NCBI GenBank assembly: GCA_023415515.1
Contig: JAEZKH010000318.1
Span: 4,036-68,035, forward strand
Length of the DNA: 64,000 nucleotides
Reading direction: 5' to 3'
Source: Actinomycetes bacterium
GTDB taxonomy: Bacteria > Actinomycetota > Actinomycetes > Mycobacteriales > Mycobacteriaceae
Each line of letters begins with the position of its first letter. The stretch's first letter is position 1. The notes under the pieces were generated by a model that made no database searches, was not told the DNA's origin, and saw nothing but the letters and a program-made list of their open reading frames with translations. This document shows positions 31,234-40,356 of this stretch, piece by piece. A program made the position numbers and the translations under genes.

Positions 31234-32649
31234 ATGACGGCGATCGAATCCCGCGCCGAGCACGACCTTCTCGGTCACTACCAGGTGCCGAGCACGGTGT
31301 ACTACGGCGTACACACCGCGCGTGCCCTGGACAACTTCCCGATCACCGGCACCCCGATCTCGCGCTATCCCGAACTCGTGATCGCGCTCGCATGCGTCAA
31401 GCTGGCGGCGGCGCGGGCCAACCACCGGCTGGGGCTCCTCGACGCAGAACGGGTCGACGCGATCGTCGCCGCCTGCCTGGAGATCAAGAACGGAGCGCTT
31501 CACGACCAGTTCGTCGTCGACGTGATCCAGGGCGGGGCGGGCACTTCGACGAACATGAACGCCAACGAGGTGATCGCGAACCGGGCTCTTGAACTGCTCG
31601 GCCGCCGTCGCGGCGACTACGGATATCTCCATCCAATCGAGCACGTCAACATGGGCCAAAGCACAAACGACGTGTATCCGACGGCGGTCAAGGTGGCCGT
31701 TCAGTTTGCCGTGCACCGGTTGCAACTCGCGATGACAGAGTTCGTTACTGCATTCGCGGACAAGGCAGTTGAGTTCAGCGGGCTGCTGAAGATGGGACGC
31801 ACCCAGCTGCAGGATGCGGTGCCGATGACACTGGGCCAGGAGTTCGGCAGCTACGCCGTGATGGTGGGCGAGGACGCCGACCGGCTCGGGGAGGCCGCGC
31901 GACTGGTCGCTGAGATCAACCTCGGGGGCACCGCCATCGGCACCGGTCTCAATACGCACCACCGGTACGCAGAGGTTGCCTGCGAGGAATTGCGCGCTGT
32001 CACCGAACTGCCGTTGGTGACGGCGTCGAACCTCGTCGAGGCGACTCAGGACGTGGGGTCGTTCGTTCAACTGTCGGGCGTTCTGAAGCGCACCGCGGTC
32101 AAACTGTCGAAGATCTGCAACGATCTGCGATTATTGTCGTCGGGTCCCAGAGCCGGTCTCGGCGAGATCAATCTTCCTGCCGTGCAGGCGGGTTCGAGCA
32201 TCATGCCAGGAAAGGTGAACCCGGTGATCCCCGAAGCGGTCAACCAGGTGGCCTTCGAGGTGATCGGCAACGACATCACGATCAGCATGGCCGCCGAGGC
32301 CGGCCAGTTGCAGCTCAATGCGTTCGAGCCGATCATCGCCCACAGCCTGTTCGAATCGCTCACCCATCTGACCGCGGCGTGCGACACGCTTCGCACCCGT
32401 TGTGTCACGGGAATAACGGCGAACCCGGAGCACATGCGGGCGACGGTGGATCACTCGATCGGGCTGGTGACGGCCCTCAACCGCCATATCGGCTACGAGG
32501 CCGCGACACGGCTGGCCGCAGACGCACTGAACTCGGATTCGGATATCGCATCGCTGGTGCTCGATCGCGGACTGCTCACCGCGTCGGAGCTGACGGCGAT
32601 CCTGCAGCCCGACAACCTGACTCGGCCCTATGGCGCCCGATCGGAGTAA
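31234..32649 (+). CDS. aspA: Aspartate ammonia-lyase
   Basis: 471 residues, aspartase/fumarase superfamily. Visible are GAGTSTNMNANEV near residue 105, the superfamily signature GSSIMPGKVNPV at 320-331 with the catalytic serine loop, and a C-terminal L-x-S-x-x-A-x-x-L domain. Residues around NTNMNxNEV and TQLQDA are shared by aspartase and class II fumarase; overall similarity of the start (E-H-D-L-L-G...V-P-x-x-x-Y-Y-G-V-H-T-A-R-A) is the aspartase form. The product is fumarate plus ammonia. As the last gene after the monooxygenase and hydrolase run, it would turn pathway-derived aspartate into fumarate. Confidence 0.9.
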   Translation: MTAIESRAEHDLLGHYQVPSTVYYGVHTARALDNFPITGTPISRYPELVIALACVKLAAARANHRLGLLDAERVDAIVAACLEIKNGALHDQFVVDVIQGGAGTSTNMNANEVIANRALELLGRRRGDYGYLHPIEHVNMGQSTNDVYPTAVKVAVQFAVHRLQLAMTEFVTAFADKAVEFSGLLKMGRTQLQDAVPMTLGQEFGSYAVMVGEDADRLGEAARLVAEINLGGTAIGTGLNTHHRYAEVACEELRAVTELPLVTASNLVEATQDVGSFVQLSGVLKRTAVKLSKICNDLRLLSSGPRAGLGEINLPAVQAGSSIMPGKVNPVIPEAVNQVAFEVIGNDITISMAAEAGQLQLNAFEPIIAHSLFESLTHLTAACDTLRTRCVTGITANPEHMRATVDHSIGLVTALNRHIGYEAATRLAADALNSDSDIASLVLDRGLLTASELTAILQPDNLTRPYGARSE

Positions 32650-32656
32650 CGGCTGG

Positions 32657-32860
32657 TCAGTCGCTCTTACTCAGTGCGGCGGTGGGGCAACCGCTGATCG
32701 CGGCGTCGATCTGATCCGCCTCGACATCGTTGGGGATCTCCTCGCCGCGAATGAGTTGTAGCACCCCGTCGTCGTCCACTTCGAAGAGCTCTGGACAAGC
32801 CGCTTCGCAGAGGCCGATCCCGGTGCACTTGTTCCTATCGACATGGATTTTCACAGTCAT
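32657..32860 (-). CDS. Ferredoxin, 3Fe-4S type, partner of the P450
   Basis: 67 residues from ATG 32860, which overlaps the P450 stop by 4 bp; a longer in-frame start at 32905 would run into the P450 gene. Cysteines are C12, C18, C22 and C58. The usual second cysteine is Ile15 (K-C-T-G-I-G-L-C), the pattern of mycobacterial 3Fe-4S ferredoxins bound by C12, C18 and C58 (SGCPTAAL). It should carry electrons to the P450 just upstream. A ferredoxin reductase is not encoded nearby. Confidence 0.92.
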   Translation of the reverse strand: MTVKIHVDRNKCTGIGLCEAACPELFEVDDDGVLQLIRGEEIPNDVEADQIDAAISGCPTAALSKSD

Positions 32861-34083
32861 ACATCCCATCGGACGGGCAGCGATTTCGGGGCGCGCGTGA
32901 GCCATCCGTGAACCACGGGTGGATTGTCGGGCACGAGACGAAGATTCGGGAGGGTTTGGAAGGTTTCCGCGAGGACGACTTCGCCGAGCGCACGAGCGAC
33001 GTTGTGCCCGATGCAGAAGTGGCCGCCGAAGCCGAAGGACACGTTGTCCTGATCGGTGCGCGCGATGTCGAATTCGTCAGGCCGATCGAACCGCGCCGGG
33101 TCACGGTTCGCGGAGCCGATGACCATGGACACCTCGGTACCTGCCGGAATCAGGACACCGCCGACATGTACGTCCGCGGTCGTGAGTTTTTCGGTCATGC
33201 CGAAAGGCGGCAGCCACCGCAGTGCTTCCTCGACGGCGGGACGGGCCCATCTGACTGGATCATCGACGAGCAGTCGCGCTTGCTCGGGATGTGTGAGGAG
33301 CGCGAAGAGCGTGCTGGCGATCAGGTGTGCAGGCTCCTGGAACCCGCCGACTATCAAAACGCCCACCGTGGGAAGCATCTCCTCGATGGACCGGAGTTCA
33401 CCTTCAGGCATGCCGTCGTGGAGAAGGTGTGACAGTGCAGTGTGATCGGGCGCTGCGGAGAGTTGCGGCAGCCGACCTTCCAGGTACTCGCGAATCTCGG
33501 CCTTCACCACCCGGCTCTGCTCGGCTACCGCCGCATCACGGCCGTAATCGACGAGATACGCGGCCAGGGCGTGGAACCACCGCCCGAGGACGGTGTCGTC
33601 GACATCGCTGAATCCCAGCACATCGCCGACGACGCGTTGGCTGAGCGGCTCGAAGATGTCTGCGGTGGCGTCGGCTGCGCCGCGCGGACGCACGTTGTGA
33701 AGGTACTTCTGAGCATTGGCGCGGATCCCCGTTTCGTAGTAGCGGTTCACCTGCTTGGGCCGCACGGGGTGGTTCGCGGCGTTGCGGATGACGCGGTGCT
33801 GCGCGCCGGTCAGGCTCATCACGTTGCCGCGTCCGTAGACGAGTTCGTGGGCTTCCTTGGTCGGGCCGAACACCGCGTCGTTCGCGCCGGCTTCCTTGAC
33901 CAACTCCCACGTCATCAACCACACCCGGCCCGTTTCGGGCACGTAGACGACGGGACACTCCTCGCGCATCCAGCCGTAGAACGGGTAAGGGTCCTCCTCG
34001 AGGTCCCGCAGCGGAATGTCGACAACGATGTCGAATGCCGTCTTCACCGGGTGAGAGACCTTGAGCGCGGTTCGGTCGATCAT
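32857..34083 (-). CDS. Cytochrome P450 with atypical I-helix
   Basis: 408 residues, normal for a soluble bacterial P450. The heme loop is FGFGGHFCIGHNVAR with C357; ExxR is E286-x2-R289. The I-helix reads I-V-G-G-F-Q-E-P-A-H (246-253), so the usual acid-threonine pair that helps oxygen activation is replaced by Gln-Glu-Pro. The start is ATG 34083; the open frame continues upstream without a plausible N terminus. It is coupled by ATGA to its ferredoxin. Substrate unknown; the block sits between aspartase and malonate decarboxylase without an obvious link to either. Confidence 0.92.
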   Translation of the reverse strand: MIDRTALKVSHPVKTAFDIVVDIPLRDLEEDPYPFYGWMREECPVVYVPETGRVWLMTWELVKEAGANDAVFGPTKEAHELVYGRGNVMSLTGAQHRVIRNAANHPVRPKQVNRYYETGIRANAQKYLHNVRPRGAADATADIFEPLSQRVVGDVLGFSDVDDTVLGRWFHALAAYLVDYGRDAAVAEQSRVVKAEIREYLEGRLPQLSAAPDHTALSHLLHDGMPEGELRSIEEMLPTVGVLIVGGFQEPAHLIASTLFALLTHPEQARLLVDDPVRWARPAVEEALRWLPPFGMTEKLTTADVHVGGVLIPAGTEVSMVIGSANRDPARFDRPDEFDIARTDQDNVSFGFGGHFCIGHNVARALGEVVLAETFQTLPNLRLVPDNPPVVHGWLTRAPKSLPVRWDV

Positions 34084-34367
34084 GGTGGCTGCCGTCTGGT
34101 CCTTGCTCTCCAAAGAATTCCCATGACCGTAAGCCGGTTTCGCGCCCCACGCCAGCGTGCCGGCCACGTCTCTTCCGTCGAATCCTCGATGCTCGGCATC
34201 GACGATATCGATGCAATGCGGCTGCGCCACCATCTCGACGACGCCGCTGCTATCTGCGTCCCGGACTACCCGCCACTGCATCGCGGTGAAATCGGTAGGC
34301 GACGTGGCGTTCTGAAGCCACACACAACCTCCTAGGCGGCGCTGTCTTGTTTGGTCCGAAACGGCGA
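34084..34367. other. Intergenic gap upstream of the P450
   Basis: 284 bp between the mdcH stop and the P450 start. It must hold the P450 promoter and the mdc operon 3' end, but I see no clear hairpin terminator, dyad or small gene. A CCTCCTAGG stretch near 34328 is the only compact motif noticed. Confidence 0.4.
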
Positions 34368-35291
34368 TCAGGACGAGGCTCGGTCGACTCGCCGAGACAC
34401 CGCGTCGAAGCCGTTGTCCTGCAGTGACTGCGAAACCACCGAAGGAGCGTTGGCCGCCATCAGACGGGTGAGCACGTGCCCGGGTCTCATCTCGACGGCA
34501 CATGTCGCACCCAGTTCGGGCAGCAGTCGCGTGGCGTCGTACCACTGCACGGGTTTGGCGACCGACGCCGCAAGGTCGTCGAGAACGCCGTCGGCGGTGC
34601 TCACCGCGCGCCCTCCGGTGTTGGTCAGGTACCGGCAGGACGGTGCCCGCCGAGGCAAGCCGGAAAGGCGCTCGGCGATCCGGTGGGCCGTCGCGATCTG
34701 CAGCGGGCAGTGCGATGCCACATTGACGTCGAGGATCTCGAAGCTGCCAACGGTGTTGGCGGTCGCCGCCGCGTCCTGCAGCGCGGCGCGTGTGCCACTG
34801 AGCACGGTCTGGGTGGCGCTGTTGACGTTGGCCACCCACAGCTGGGTGTCCAGCCGCTTCGTCAGCGCGCGTGCAGCGCGGTTCGGCATCCCCAGGACGG
34901 CGGCCATGCCCCAATCGCCCTGTGCACACGCCTCTTTCATGAGTCGCGCGCGTAGGTCGACCGCGTCGAGTGCCTCGGTGAAGGTCAGGACGCCCGCGGT
35001 GACGGCCGCGGCGAACGCGCCGACCGAGTGCCCGGCGACGAACTCAGGCGTCAGACCGTGATCCTCACCGAGACTGCGGGCGCACGTCACACCGGCCACC
35101 AACAGCGCGATCTGGGCATGCGCCGTATCGCGCAGGGCTTCCACGCCGTCGATGTCCGTGGGATGGCCGAACGCGTCCGCCCACGTCGCGAACTCGTCGA
35201 AGACGGTTCGGGTGGCCGGGGTTCGCGGCAGTTCGTCGAGCATGGCGGGTCGCTGCGATCCCTGACCGGGAAACAGGAAAGCCAGGCTCAT
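34368..35291 (-). CDS. mdcH: Malonate decarboxylase malonyl-transferase (MdcH)
   Basis: 307 residues, FabD-like acyltransferase. The N terminus LAFLFPGQGSQRPAM, the nucleophile elbow GHSVGAFAAAV and the late VAKPVQWYD and EMRPGHVLTRL motifs match MdcH, which loads malonate from malonyl-CoA onto the decarboxylase carrier protein. It is the last gene of the mdc operon and overlaps mdcG by 4 bp. A FabD role in fatty acid synthesis is the alternative by family, but position settles it. Confidence 0.92.
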   Translation of the reverse strand: MSLAFLFPGQGSQRPAMLDELPRTPATRTVFDEFATWADAFGHPTDIDGVEALRDTAHAQIALLVAGVTCARSLGEDHGLTPEFVAGHSVGAFAAAVTAGVLTFTEALDAVDLRARLMKEACAQGDWGMAAVLGMPNRAARALTKRLDTQLWVANVNSATQTVLSGTRAALQDAAATANTVGSFEILDVNVASHCPLQIATAHRIAERLSGLPRRAPSCRYLTNTGGRAVSTADGVLDDLAASVAKPVQWYDATRLLPELGATCAVEMRPGHVLTRLMAANAPSVVSQSLQDNGFDAVSRRVDRASS

Positions 35292-35899
35292 GGCACGGCG
35301 GCGGCGCGTGCGACCAGGCGCGGCCCATCGGATGTCCGGAGCAGGACGGCATCGCTGTCCGAGACGAGTTCGGTGAGAGCGATGGCGCCGTCGTCCGTCT
35401 CCACCAGGCAGTCGATGCGGACCTGAAGGCTGCTCAAGCGACGGTGGATCAGCTTGAGGCGTCGTAGGTCGGCCTCGTCGCACTGCGACATCCGCATCAC
35501 CATGTCCAGATCGCTTGTCAGCGATACAGCGTGAGCACCGGTCGCCAACTCGAACCCCACGCTGCCCGTCGGTCCCCACGCGAACGCGTCGACGATGCCG
35601 CGGACTGCGGACAACACGCGAATGGCCGGTAGCGGCCGACCGGCGACGGGGCCCGTCAACTGCTCCGGCTTCACCTGTTCGCGCACCACCGACAACGGGA
35701 TGGTCCACGCGTAGCGCTGCGACCGATCGCATCCTCGAACGCCCACCGCGGCGAAACCTTCGGGAGCGCTCGCTCGCCGCACCGTCACCCACGGCACCGC
35801 CGCCAGCGCGGGGCCGGCCCACGCCGGTGCGTCACGCGGCAACAACGACGACGCCTCGACCGGGATCCGAAGCAGATCGTGCGGAAGAGGAGCGGTCAT
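35288..35899 (-). CDS. mdcG: Malonate decarboxylase holo-ACP synthase (phosphoribosyl-dephospho-CoA transferase)
   Basis: 203 residues from ATG 35899, which overlaps the mdcDE stop by 4 bp; an ATG three codons upstream is possible. MdcG attaches the 2'-(5''-triphosphoribosyl)-3'-dephospho-CoA group to the carrier protein MdcC. Visible are HDLLRIPVEA at the start and S-D-L-D-M-V-M-R in the middle, the nucleotidyltransferase-like aspartate pair of the family. Position between mdcDE and mdcH is as expected. Confidence 0.88.
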   Translation of the reverse strand: MTAPLPHDLLRIPVEASSLLPRDAPAWAGPALAAVPWVTVRRASAPEGFAAVGVRGCDRSQRYAWTIPLSVVREQVKPEQLTGPVAGRPLPAIRVLSAVRGIVDAFAWGPTGSVGFELATGAHAVSLTSDLDMVMRMSQCDEADLRRLKLIHRRLSSLQVRIDCLVETDDGAIALTELVSDSDAVLLRTSDGPRLVARAAAVP

Positions 35900-37548
35900 G
35901 AATTCCACTGCCTGGCGAGTACTTCGCGGACGGCGCGCGACGCACGCCGCGTCGACTTCGCTGCCTCGGAGTCAAGGCGGTTGGACAGGTCCGACGGGCC
36001 GTTGCGCGCTCGCTGCACGGCATCGGCAATGGCTGCGGAGACCGTCGCGATGTCGCGGTCAGTCGGATTGTCGGCATCCTCGACCGTCAGCAGGCCGTCG
36101 CAGAATCCGAGCGTGGCCCAGTCCGAGACCTCATAGCTCATCGGCGCGATCTTCGCACCGAGTGCGTCGAGTTCCTCGACCGTGCGCAGTGTGATGCGGG
36201 CGGCGGCCGCCTTGTGCATGGCGTGGATCTCAACGCCGGGATCATCAAGCGCCAGAATCTGATTGGCCTGCAGACCGTGGGTGAGCAACCCACCAGACAG
36301 CGCGGTGCCCACCACGAGCGCCACGATCGGATGCCCAGCGTTGCGCGCGGTGTGATAGGCGTTGACGGCGGCCGCCATGGCCTGGTGCAAGCCCACCGTT
36401 TCTTCGATGCGACCGTATGCCTGGCTGGGGAGATCGACCACCGCGACGATGGCGCGCTTGACGGCTGCATCGTCGTCGGCGTCGACGACGTCGAGGACCG
36501 CCCGTGCCAACGCCAACGACTCGGTGAGCCCCACCTCCCCGTTCCTGGCCCGATGGAACGGGTTGTCCGGGTCCGGAACGACAGCGAGATAGCGCGCGGT
36601 CGCAGTGGTGGCCGACAGCACCGACGGGATGAATTCGGCAGGACTGTCGTCGCCGCTTAGCCTGCGCAGCCAAATGCGTCCCCGGCTGTCCGGGGCCGCG
36701 GCCGCGTCCGGTGCACGGGCCGGCGCGTGGTCGGTTATTCGCGCTGCGAGCATGTCGAGCCGTTCGCTTCGGTGCCTGCCCTGCTCGGCGACACCCGAGC
36801 GAACCGCGGTGATCAACTCGCCGCGCAGCATCTGCGTGTCGTCGGGAACGAGGGCATCGGCGAGGCCGGCGGCGAATCGGCGCTCACCTCCGTCGATTGC
36901 CCAGATCAGCTCGTGGTCGCTGGAGTCGAATTCGTCGACGCCGCCCTCCTGTTCGATGACCGCGGGTCCGTTGAGCCCGATGCGGGCCTGCGGGGTGACG
37001 ATGAGACGGGTGCACAGGCCCGCCGCGATGCTCATACCACCGAACGAACCGACGGTTCCGGCGACGATTCCGATCACCGGCGCCAGCTGCCGCAGATCAA
37101 GGGCAGCCGAGCAGATCTCGGCGACGGCGTTGAGCCCCAGGTTGGCTTCCTGCAGGCGGACCCCTCCGGTCTCGAACAGGATGACCCCCGCGGTCGGACG
37201 GCCCGCGCGGGAGTCGGCGGCAGCCAACAGCAGTGCCTGCGAGATCTTGGCTCCGGAGACTTCACCGGTGCCGCCGCCCTGAAAGCCCTGTTCGATGGCC
37301 GCGACGACGACGGCGTGGCCGTCGACGGTGCCCTTGACGAGCACTGTGCCGTCGTCGGATTGCGGGGTGATTCCCTGCGGTTCCAACCAGGGTGACTCGA
37401 GCCGGTCGAACGGGCCCACGAGCACGCGTCCGGTACCGGGGTCGAGAAGCGCGGTCGCCCGCCCGAGCGCGTCGAGTTCGATGAAGCTGTGGCGTGACAA
37501 CAGTTGCGGCCAGGTCAGGCCGGCCAGCGGCGACGGCGTGGCGGTCAT
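35896..37548 (-). CDS. mdcDE: Malonate decarboxylase beta-gamma fusion (MdcD-MdcE)
   Basis: 550 residues. The first half (about 1-280) is MdcD: SFIELDALGRATALLDPGTG, G-G-G-T-G-E-V-S-G-A-K, ILFETGGVRLQEAN and VAGTVGSFGGMSIAAGL, a carboxyltransferase-like crotonase fold. The second half (about 300-500) is MdcE: GRIEETVGLHQAMAAAV and LVVGTALSGGLLTHGLQ. In Klebsiella and Pseudomonas these are separate subunits; here one frame reads through with no stop. Together they decarboxylate malonyl-S-ACP to acetyl-S-ACP. The start is ATG 37548, overlapping mdcC by 4 bp. Confidence 0.93.
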   Translation of the reverse strand: MTATPSPLAGLTWPQLLSRHSFIELDALGRATALLDPGTGRVLVGPFDRLESPWLEPQGITPQSDDGTVLVKGTVDGHAVVVAAIEQGFQGGGTGEVSGAKISQALLLAAADSRAGRPTAGVILFETGGVRLQEANLGLNAVAEICSAALDLRQLAPVIGIVAGTVGSFGGMSIAAGLCTRLIVTPQARIGLNGPAVIEQEGGVDEFDSSDHELIWAIDGGERRFAAGLADALVPDDTQMLRGELITAVRSGVAEQGRHRSERLDMLAARITDHAPARAPDAAAAPDSRGRIWLRRLSGDDSPAEFIPSVLSATTATARYLAVVPDPDNPFHRARNGEVGLTESLALARAVLDVVDADDDAAVKRAIVAVVDLPSQAYGRIEETVGLHQAMAAAVNAYHTARNAGHPIVALVVGTALSGGLLTHGLQANQILALDDPGVEIHAMHKAAAARITLRTVEELDALGAKIAPMSYEVSDWATLGFCDGLLTVEDADNPTDRDIATVSAAIADAVQRARNGPSDLSNRLDSEAAKSTRRASRAVREVLARQWNS

Positions 37549-37859
37549 GACGGTGCCCCCGACGCCGCTTCCGCGGCCTGGCGCAGCCGCAGGTTGACCA
37601 CACCCGGGGTGGCGCCGAAGTCGTTCAGCTCCCATCTGCCCGCCAGCGGGGTGCGCTGGAAGAACCGCTCCAGCACGTCGTGCCAGACGGTGTCGAACCC
37701 GTCGATGCTAGTGCGGACGCGCACGGCGACCGCATCACCTGGATCAGCGTCGGTTGGGGGTTCCAGCAGGATCTCCAGATCTCCCGAGGCGACGACACCC
37801 ACGTGAACGCGATGCGACGCACGCCGCACTGCGGGAAACTCATAGCTCAGCGTCTGCAT
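37545..37859 (-). CDS. mdcC: Malonate decarboxylase acyl carrier protein (delta subunit)
   Basis: 104 residues. Ser25 in VVASGDLEILLEP matches the attachment serine of the triphosphoribosyl-dephospho-CoA group in MdcC. The C-terminal motif ELNDFGATPGVVNLRL is also typical. The start ATG 37859 overlaps mdcB by 13 bp; the frame is open further upstream but that part is shadow. The other subunits act on malonyl and acetyl groups carried by this protein. Confidence 0.93.
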   Translation of the reverse strand: MQTLSYEFPAVRRASHRVHVGVVASGDLEILLEPPTDADPGDAVAVRVRTSIDGFDTVWHDVLERFFQRTPLAGRWELNDFGATPGVVNLRLRQAAEAASGAPS

Positions 37860-38710
37860 CGGCCACCCGTCCTTGTTCCGATGTCGTCGAGAAACAGAGC
37901 GACCGCCATCAGGTCTCCGCTGCCGCCAGGCGAGAGCCTGCGTGACAGGCACATCTCGTCGAGTTCGCCGAAGAGTCGGCGGCCCTTCGCTGTCCGCAAC
38001 CCACCCGCGCCGAGCACGGCGCCCGCGGCCGATTGAACCGCGCGCAGGCCGTCGGCGCCTCCGCGGTGGAGGAGGCAGGTGTCATCGAGGTGCTTGATGA
38101 GCGCCAGCAGGGCCTCCAGCCGGGAGGTCGACTCATCGAGACCCGCTGCGCGCGCCGCCCGCATCGCAGGCAACGCGTGTCGGTGCACATGCGGAAAGCC
38201 TTCCTGTGCCTCGCCTTTCGCCCCGGTGGCGCCGTAGCGGTGCCGCGCCGATGCGCCGTGCGAGATCGCCGCGACCGAATACGGGTCGGGCAGTGCGGCC
38301 AACCGGGCCGCCCAGGCGACCGGGTTCCGCGGGTCGGTGGCGGCGCCTGCGCACAGCAACCCCAGTGCCCACAGCGCGCCGCGGTGGGTGTTGACTCCAC
38401 CTGTCGCACAGAGCATTGCAGCCTCACCCGCTCGGCCGATCGCACCGATACGAAGACGCAGATCGGTGGTGGTTGCCGAATCCTCTGCTGCGGAGGCGCA
38501 TTCGGCGAATGACGTGCGGAGCGCCTCGGCTGACGCGTGCAGCATGGCGACATCCATGTCGCTGTGCGCACCGCCGCCGCGCTGATCGACAAGGCCCGGC
38601 TTCGGTGTCAGATCGGCTTCGGCGCGGATCGCGACGACCGCCATGTCGGCGATTTCTTCGGCCGTGAGAACCCACGGACGGGCCACCGCTGGATGCGCCA
38701 TGGCGATCAC
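37847..38710 (-). CDS. mdcB: Triphosphoribosyl-dephospho-CoA synthase (MdcB)
   Basis: 287 residues, CitG/MdcB family. It makes the prosthetic group precursor from ATP and dephospho-CoA. Visible are EADLTPKPGLVDQRGGGAHSDM (cut here), GGVNTHRGALWALGLL and DDTCLLHRGG. I take the GTG at 38710, which overlaps the mdcA stop; an ATG three codons inside is the alternative. It is coupled to both neighbours. Confidence 0.92.
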   Translation of the reverse strand: MIAMAHPAVARPWVLTAEEIADMAVVAIRAEADLTPKPGLVDQRGGGAHSDMDVAMLHASAEALRTSFAECASAAEDSATTTDLRLRIGAIGRAGEAAMLCATGGVNTHRGALWALGLLCAGAATDPRNPVAWAARLAALPDPYSVAAISHGASARHRYGATGAKGEAQEGFPHVHRHALPAMRAARAAGLDESTSRLEALLALIKHLDDTCLLHRGGADGLRAVQSAAGAVLGAGGLRTAKGRRLFGELDEMCLSRRLSPGGSGDLMAVALFLDDIGTRTGGRCRR

Positions 38711-40356
38711 CAGTCCCTGAACTTCGCCGGTGGCTCGTAGAGTCCGCCGGACCAGGCCACCAGGTCTTCGATGCTGCGCGCGGCCAGCAGCGAGCGATCA
38801 GCAAGGCGTGTCTCGACTTGGAGATCCTCCGGGAATGCGACGATCCCGTCGCGGCGCAGCGCTTCGACCCTTCGTGCATCGGCTCTGCGGCCCACCGGCG
38901 TGACACCGGCGATCGCGGCAAGCGCGGCGCGGCGGTCGTCCAACGAGGGGGCCCTGTAGAGGTAGGCGACTCCCTCCTCGGTGACCACGTGGGAGACGTC
39001 GTCGCCGTAGATCATCACCGGCGCCAGAGCCATACCGGCCTGCTCACCGACATCGACGGCATCCAGCGCCTCGACGAAAGTGGGCACCCCACCGGCGCGG
39101 AACGTCTGCGCCATCTGCACCACCAGCTTTCGGCCGCGTCGCCCCGCACCGTCGCCATGGGCGAGATCGAGCCACGCCGCAGATGGATGGCGTCGCCCGT
39201 GCGGATCGTGGCCCATGTTGGGGGCGCCGCCGAAACCCGACAGTCGGCCGTCGGTCACCGTCGAGGAGTTGCCGTCGCGGTCGATCTGCAGCGAAGACCC
39301 GATGAACATGTCGATCGCGTACTGTCCGGCGAGTTGGGCGAGCACCCGGTTGGAGCGCAGGGAGCCGTCGGGGCCGGTGAAGAACACGTCCGGCCGGGCC
39401 GCCGCATAGCGGTTCATGCCGGATTCACCGCCGAAGCTGTGAACCGACTCCACCCAACCGGTTTCGATGGCAGGGATGAGCGTCGGATGAGGGTTGAGCA
39501 CCCAGTGCCGCGCGATCCGGCCCTTCAAGCCGAGTTGCTCGCCATAGGTGGGCAGCAGCAATTCGATGGCGGCGGTGTCGAATCCGACACCGTGGTTGAG
39601 CGACACCACGTTGTGGCGCTCGTAGACACCGCGGATCGCGATCATCGCTTTGAGGATCTCCACCCCACCGATGTGGCGTGGGTCGCGGGTGAAAAGGGGC
39701 TCCAGGAAGAACGGTTTGTCGGCTTCCACCACCAGATCCACCCAGCTGCCCGGAATATCAACGCGGGGAAGCGATTCGGTGTCGACGATCTCATCGACCT
39801 GAACCAGCACGACGCCGTCGCGGAAGGCGGCGGCTTCGGCGATCGTCGGGGTGTCCTCGGTGTTCGGGCCGGTGTAGAGATTGCCGTCCGAGTCTGCCGC
39901 CGACGCACACAGCAGAACGACGTCGGGCACGAGATCGACGAACATGCGGGCGTACAACTCGACGTAGGTATGGATGGCGCCGATCTGGACGGTGCCGTCA
40001 GAGACCATTTGCGCGATGCGGACGCTCTGCGGCCCGGAATAGGCCAGATCGAGCTTCGCGGCGATCCCGCGGTCGAACAGATCGAGGTGCTCAGGCCGGG
40101 ACACCGAAGAGATCAGCATGTGCAGGCCGTTGAGCCGCTTCGGGTCGCACTGAGCCAGTGTGCGGGAAAGGAAGTCGGCCTGCTTCTGGTTGTCGCCTTC
40201 CAGTGCGACCCGGTCGCCGGACCAGACGACAGCCTGAAGCAGATCCTGAAGACGGTCGGCCTTCACCACTTTGCCGTCGACGAAATCCGTGGCCGCGCTC
40301 ATGCGCTTGGCCTTCGCTGCGCGCCGGGTATCCCACTTCTTCGCGGGTGGATTCAT
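38707..40356 (-). CDS. mdcA: Malonate decarboxylase alpha subunit (acetyl-S-ACP:malonate ACP transferase)
   Basis: 549 residues, normal for MdcA (about 550). It exchanges acetyl for malonyl on MdcC. Family motifs are KVVKADRLQDLLQAVV, RVALEGDNQKQADFLSR, NHGVGFDTAAIELLLPTYG, HSFGGESGMNRYAAARPDVF and GRLSGFGGAPNMGHDPHGRR (each cut to 20 or fewer). ATG 40356 overlaps the stop of the upstream hydrolase by 4 bp. It is the first true mdc gene; no MdcR-type regulator or MdcLM/MadLM carrier is adjacent. Confidence 0.95.
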   Translation of the reverse strand: MNPPAKKWDTRRAAKAKRMSAATDFVDGKVVKADRLQDLLQAVVWSGDRVALEGDNQKQADFLSRTLAQCDPKRLNGLHMLISSVSRPEHLDLFDRGIAAKLDLAYSGPQSVRIAQMVSDGTVQIGAIHTYVELYARMFVDLVPDVVLLCASAADSDGNLYTGPNTEDTPTIAEAAAFRDGVVLVQVDEIVDTESLPRVDIPGSWVDLVVEADKPFFLEPLFTRDPRHIGGVEILKAMIAIRGVYERHNVVSLNHGVGFDTAAIELLLPTYGEQLGLKGRIARHWVLNPHPTLIPAIETGWVESVHSFGGESGMNRYAAARPDVFFTGPDGSLRSNRVLAQLAGQYAIDMFIGSSLQIDRDGNSSTVTDGRLSGFGGAPNMGHDPHGRRHPSAAWLDLAHGDGAGRRGRKLVVQMAQTFRAGGVPTFVEALDAVDVGEQAGMALAPVMIYGDDVSHVVTEEGVAYLYRAPSLDDRRAALAAIAGVTPVGRRADARRVEALRRDGIVAFPEDLQVETRLADRSLLAARSIEDLVAWSGGLYEPPAKFRDW

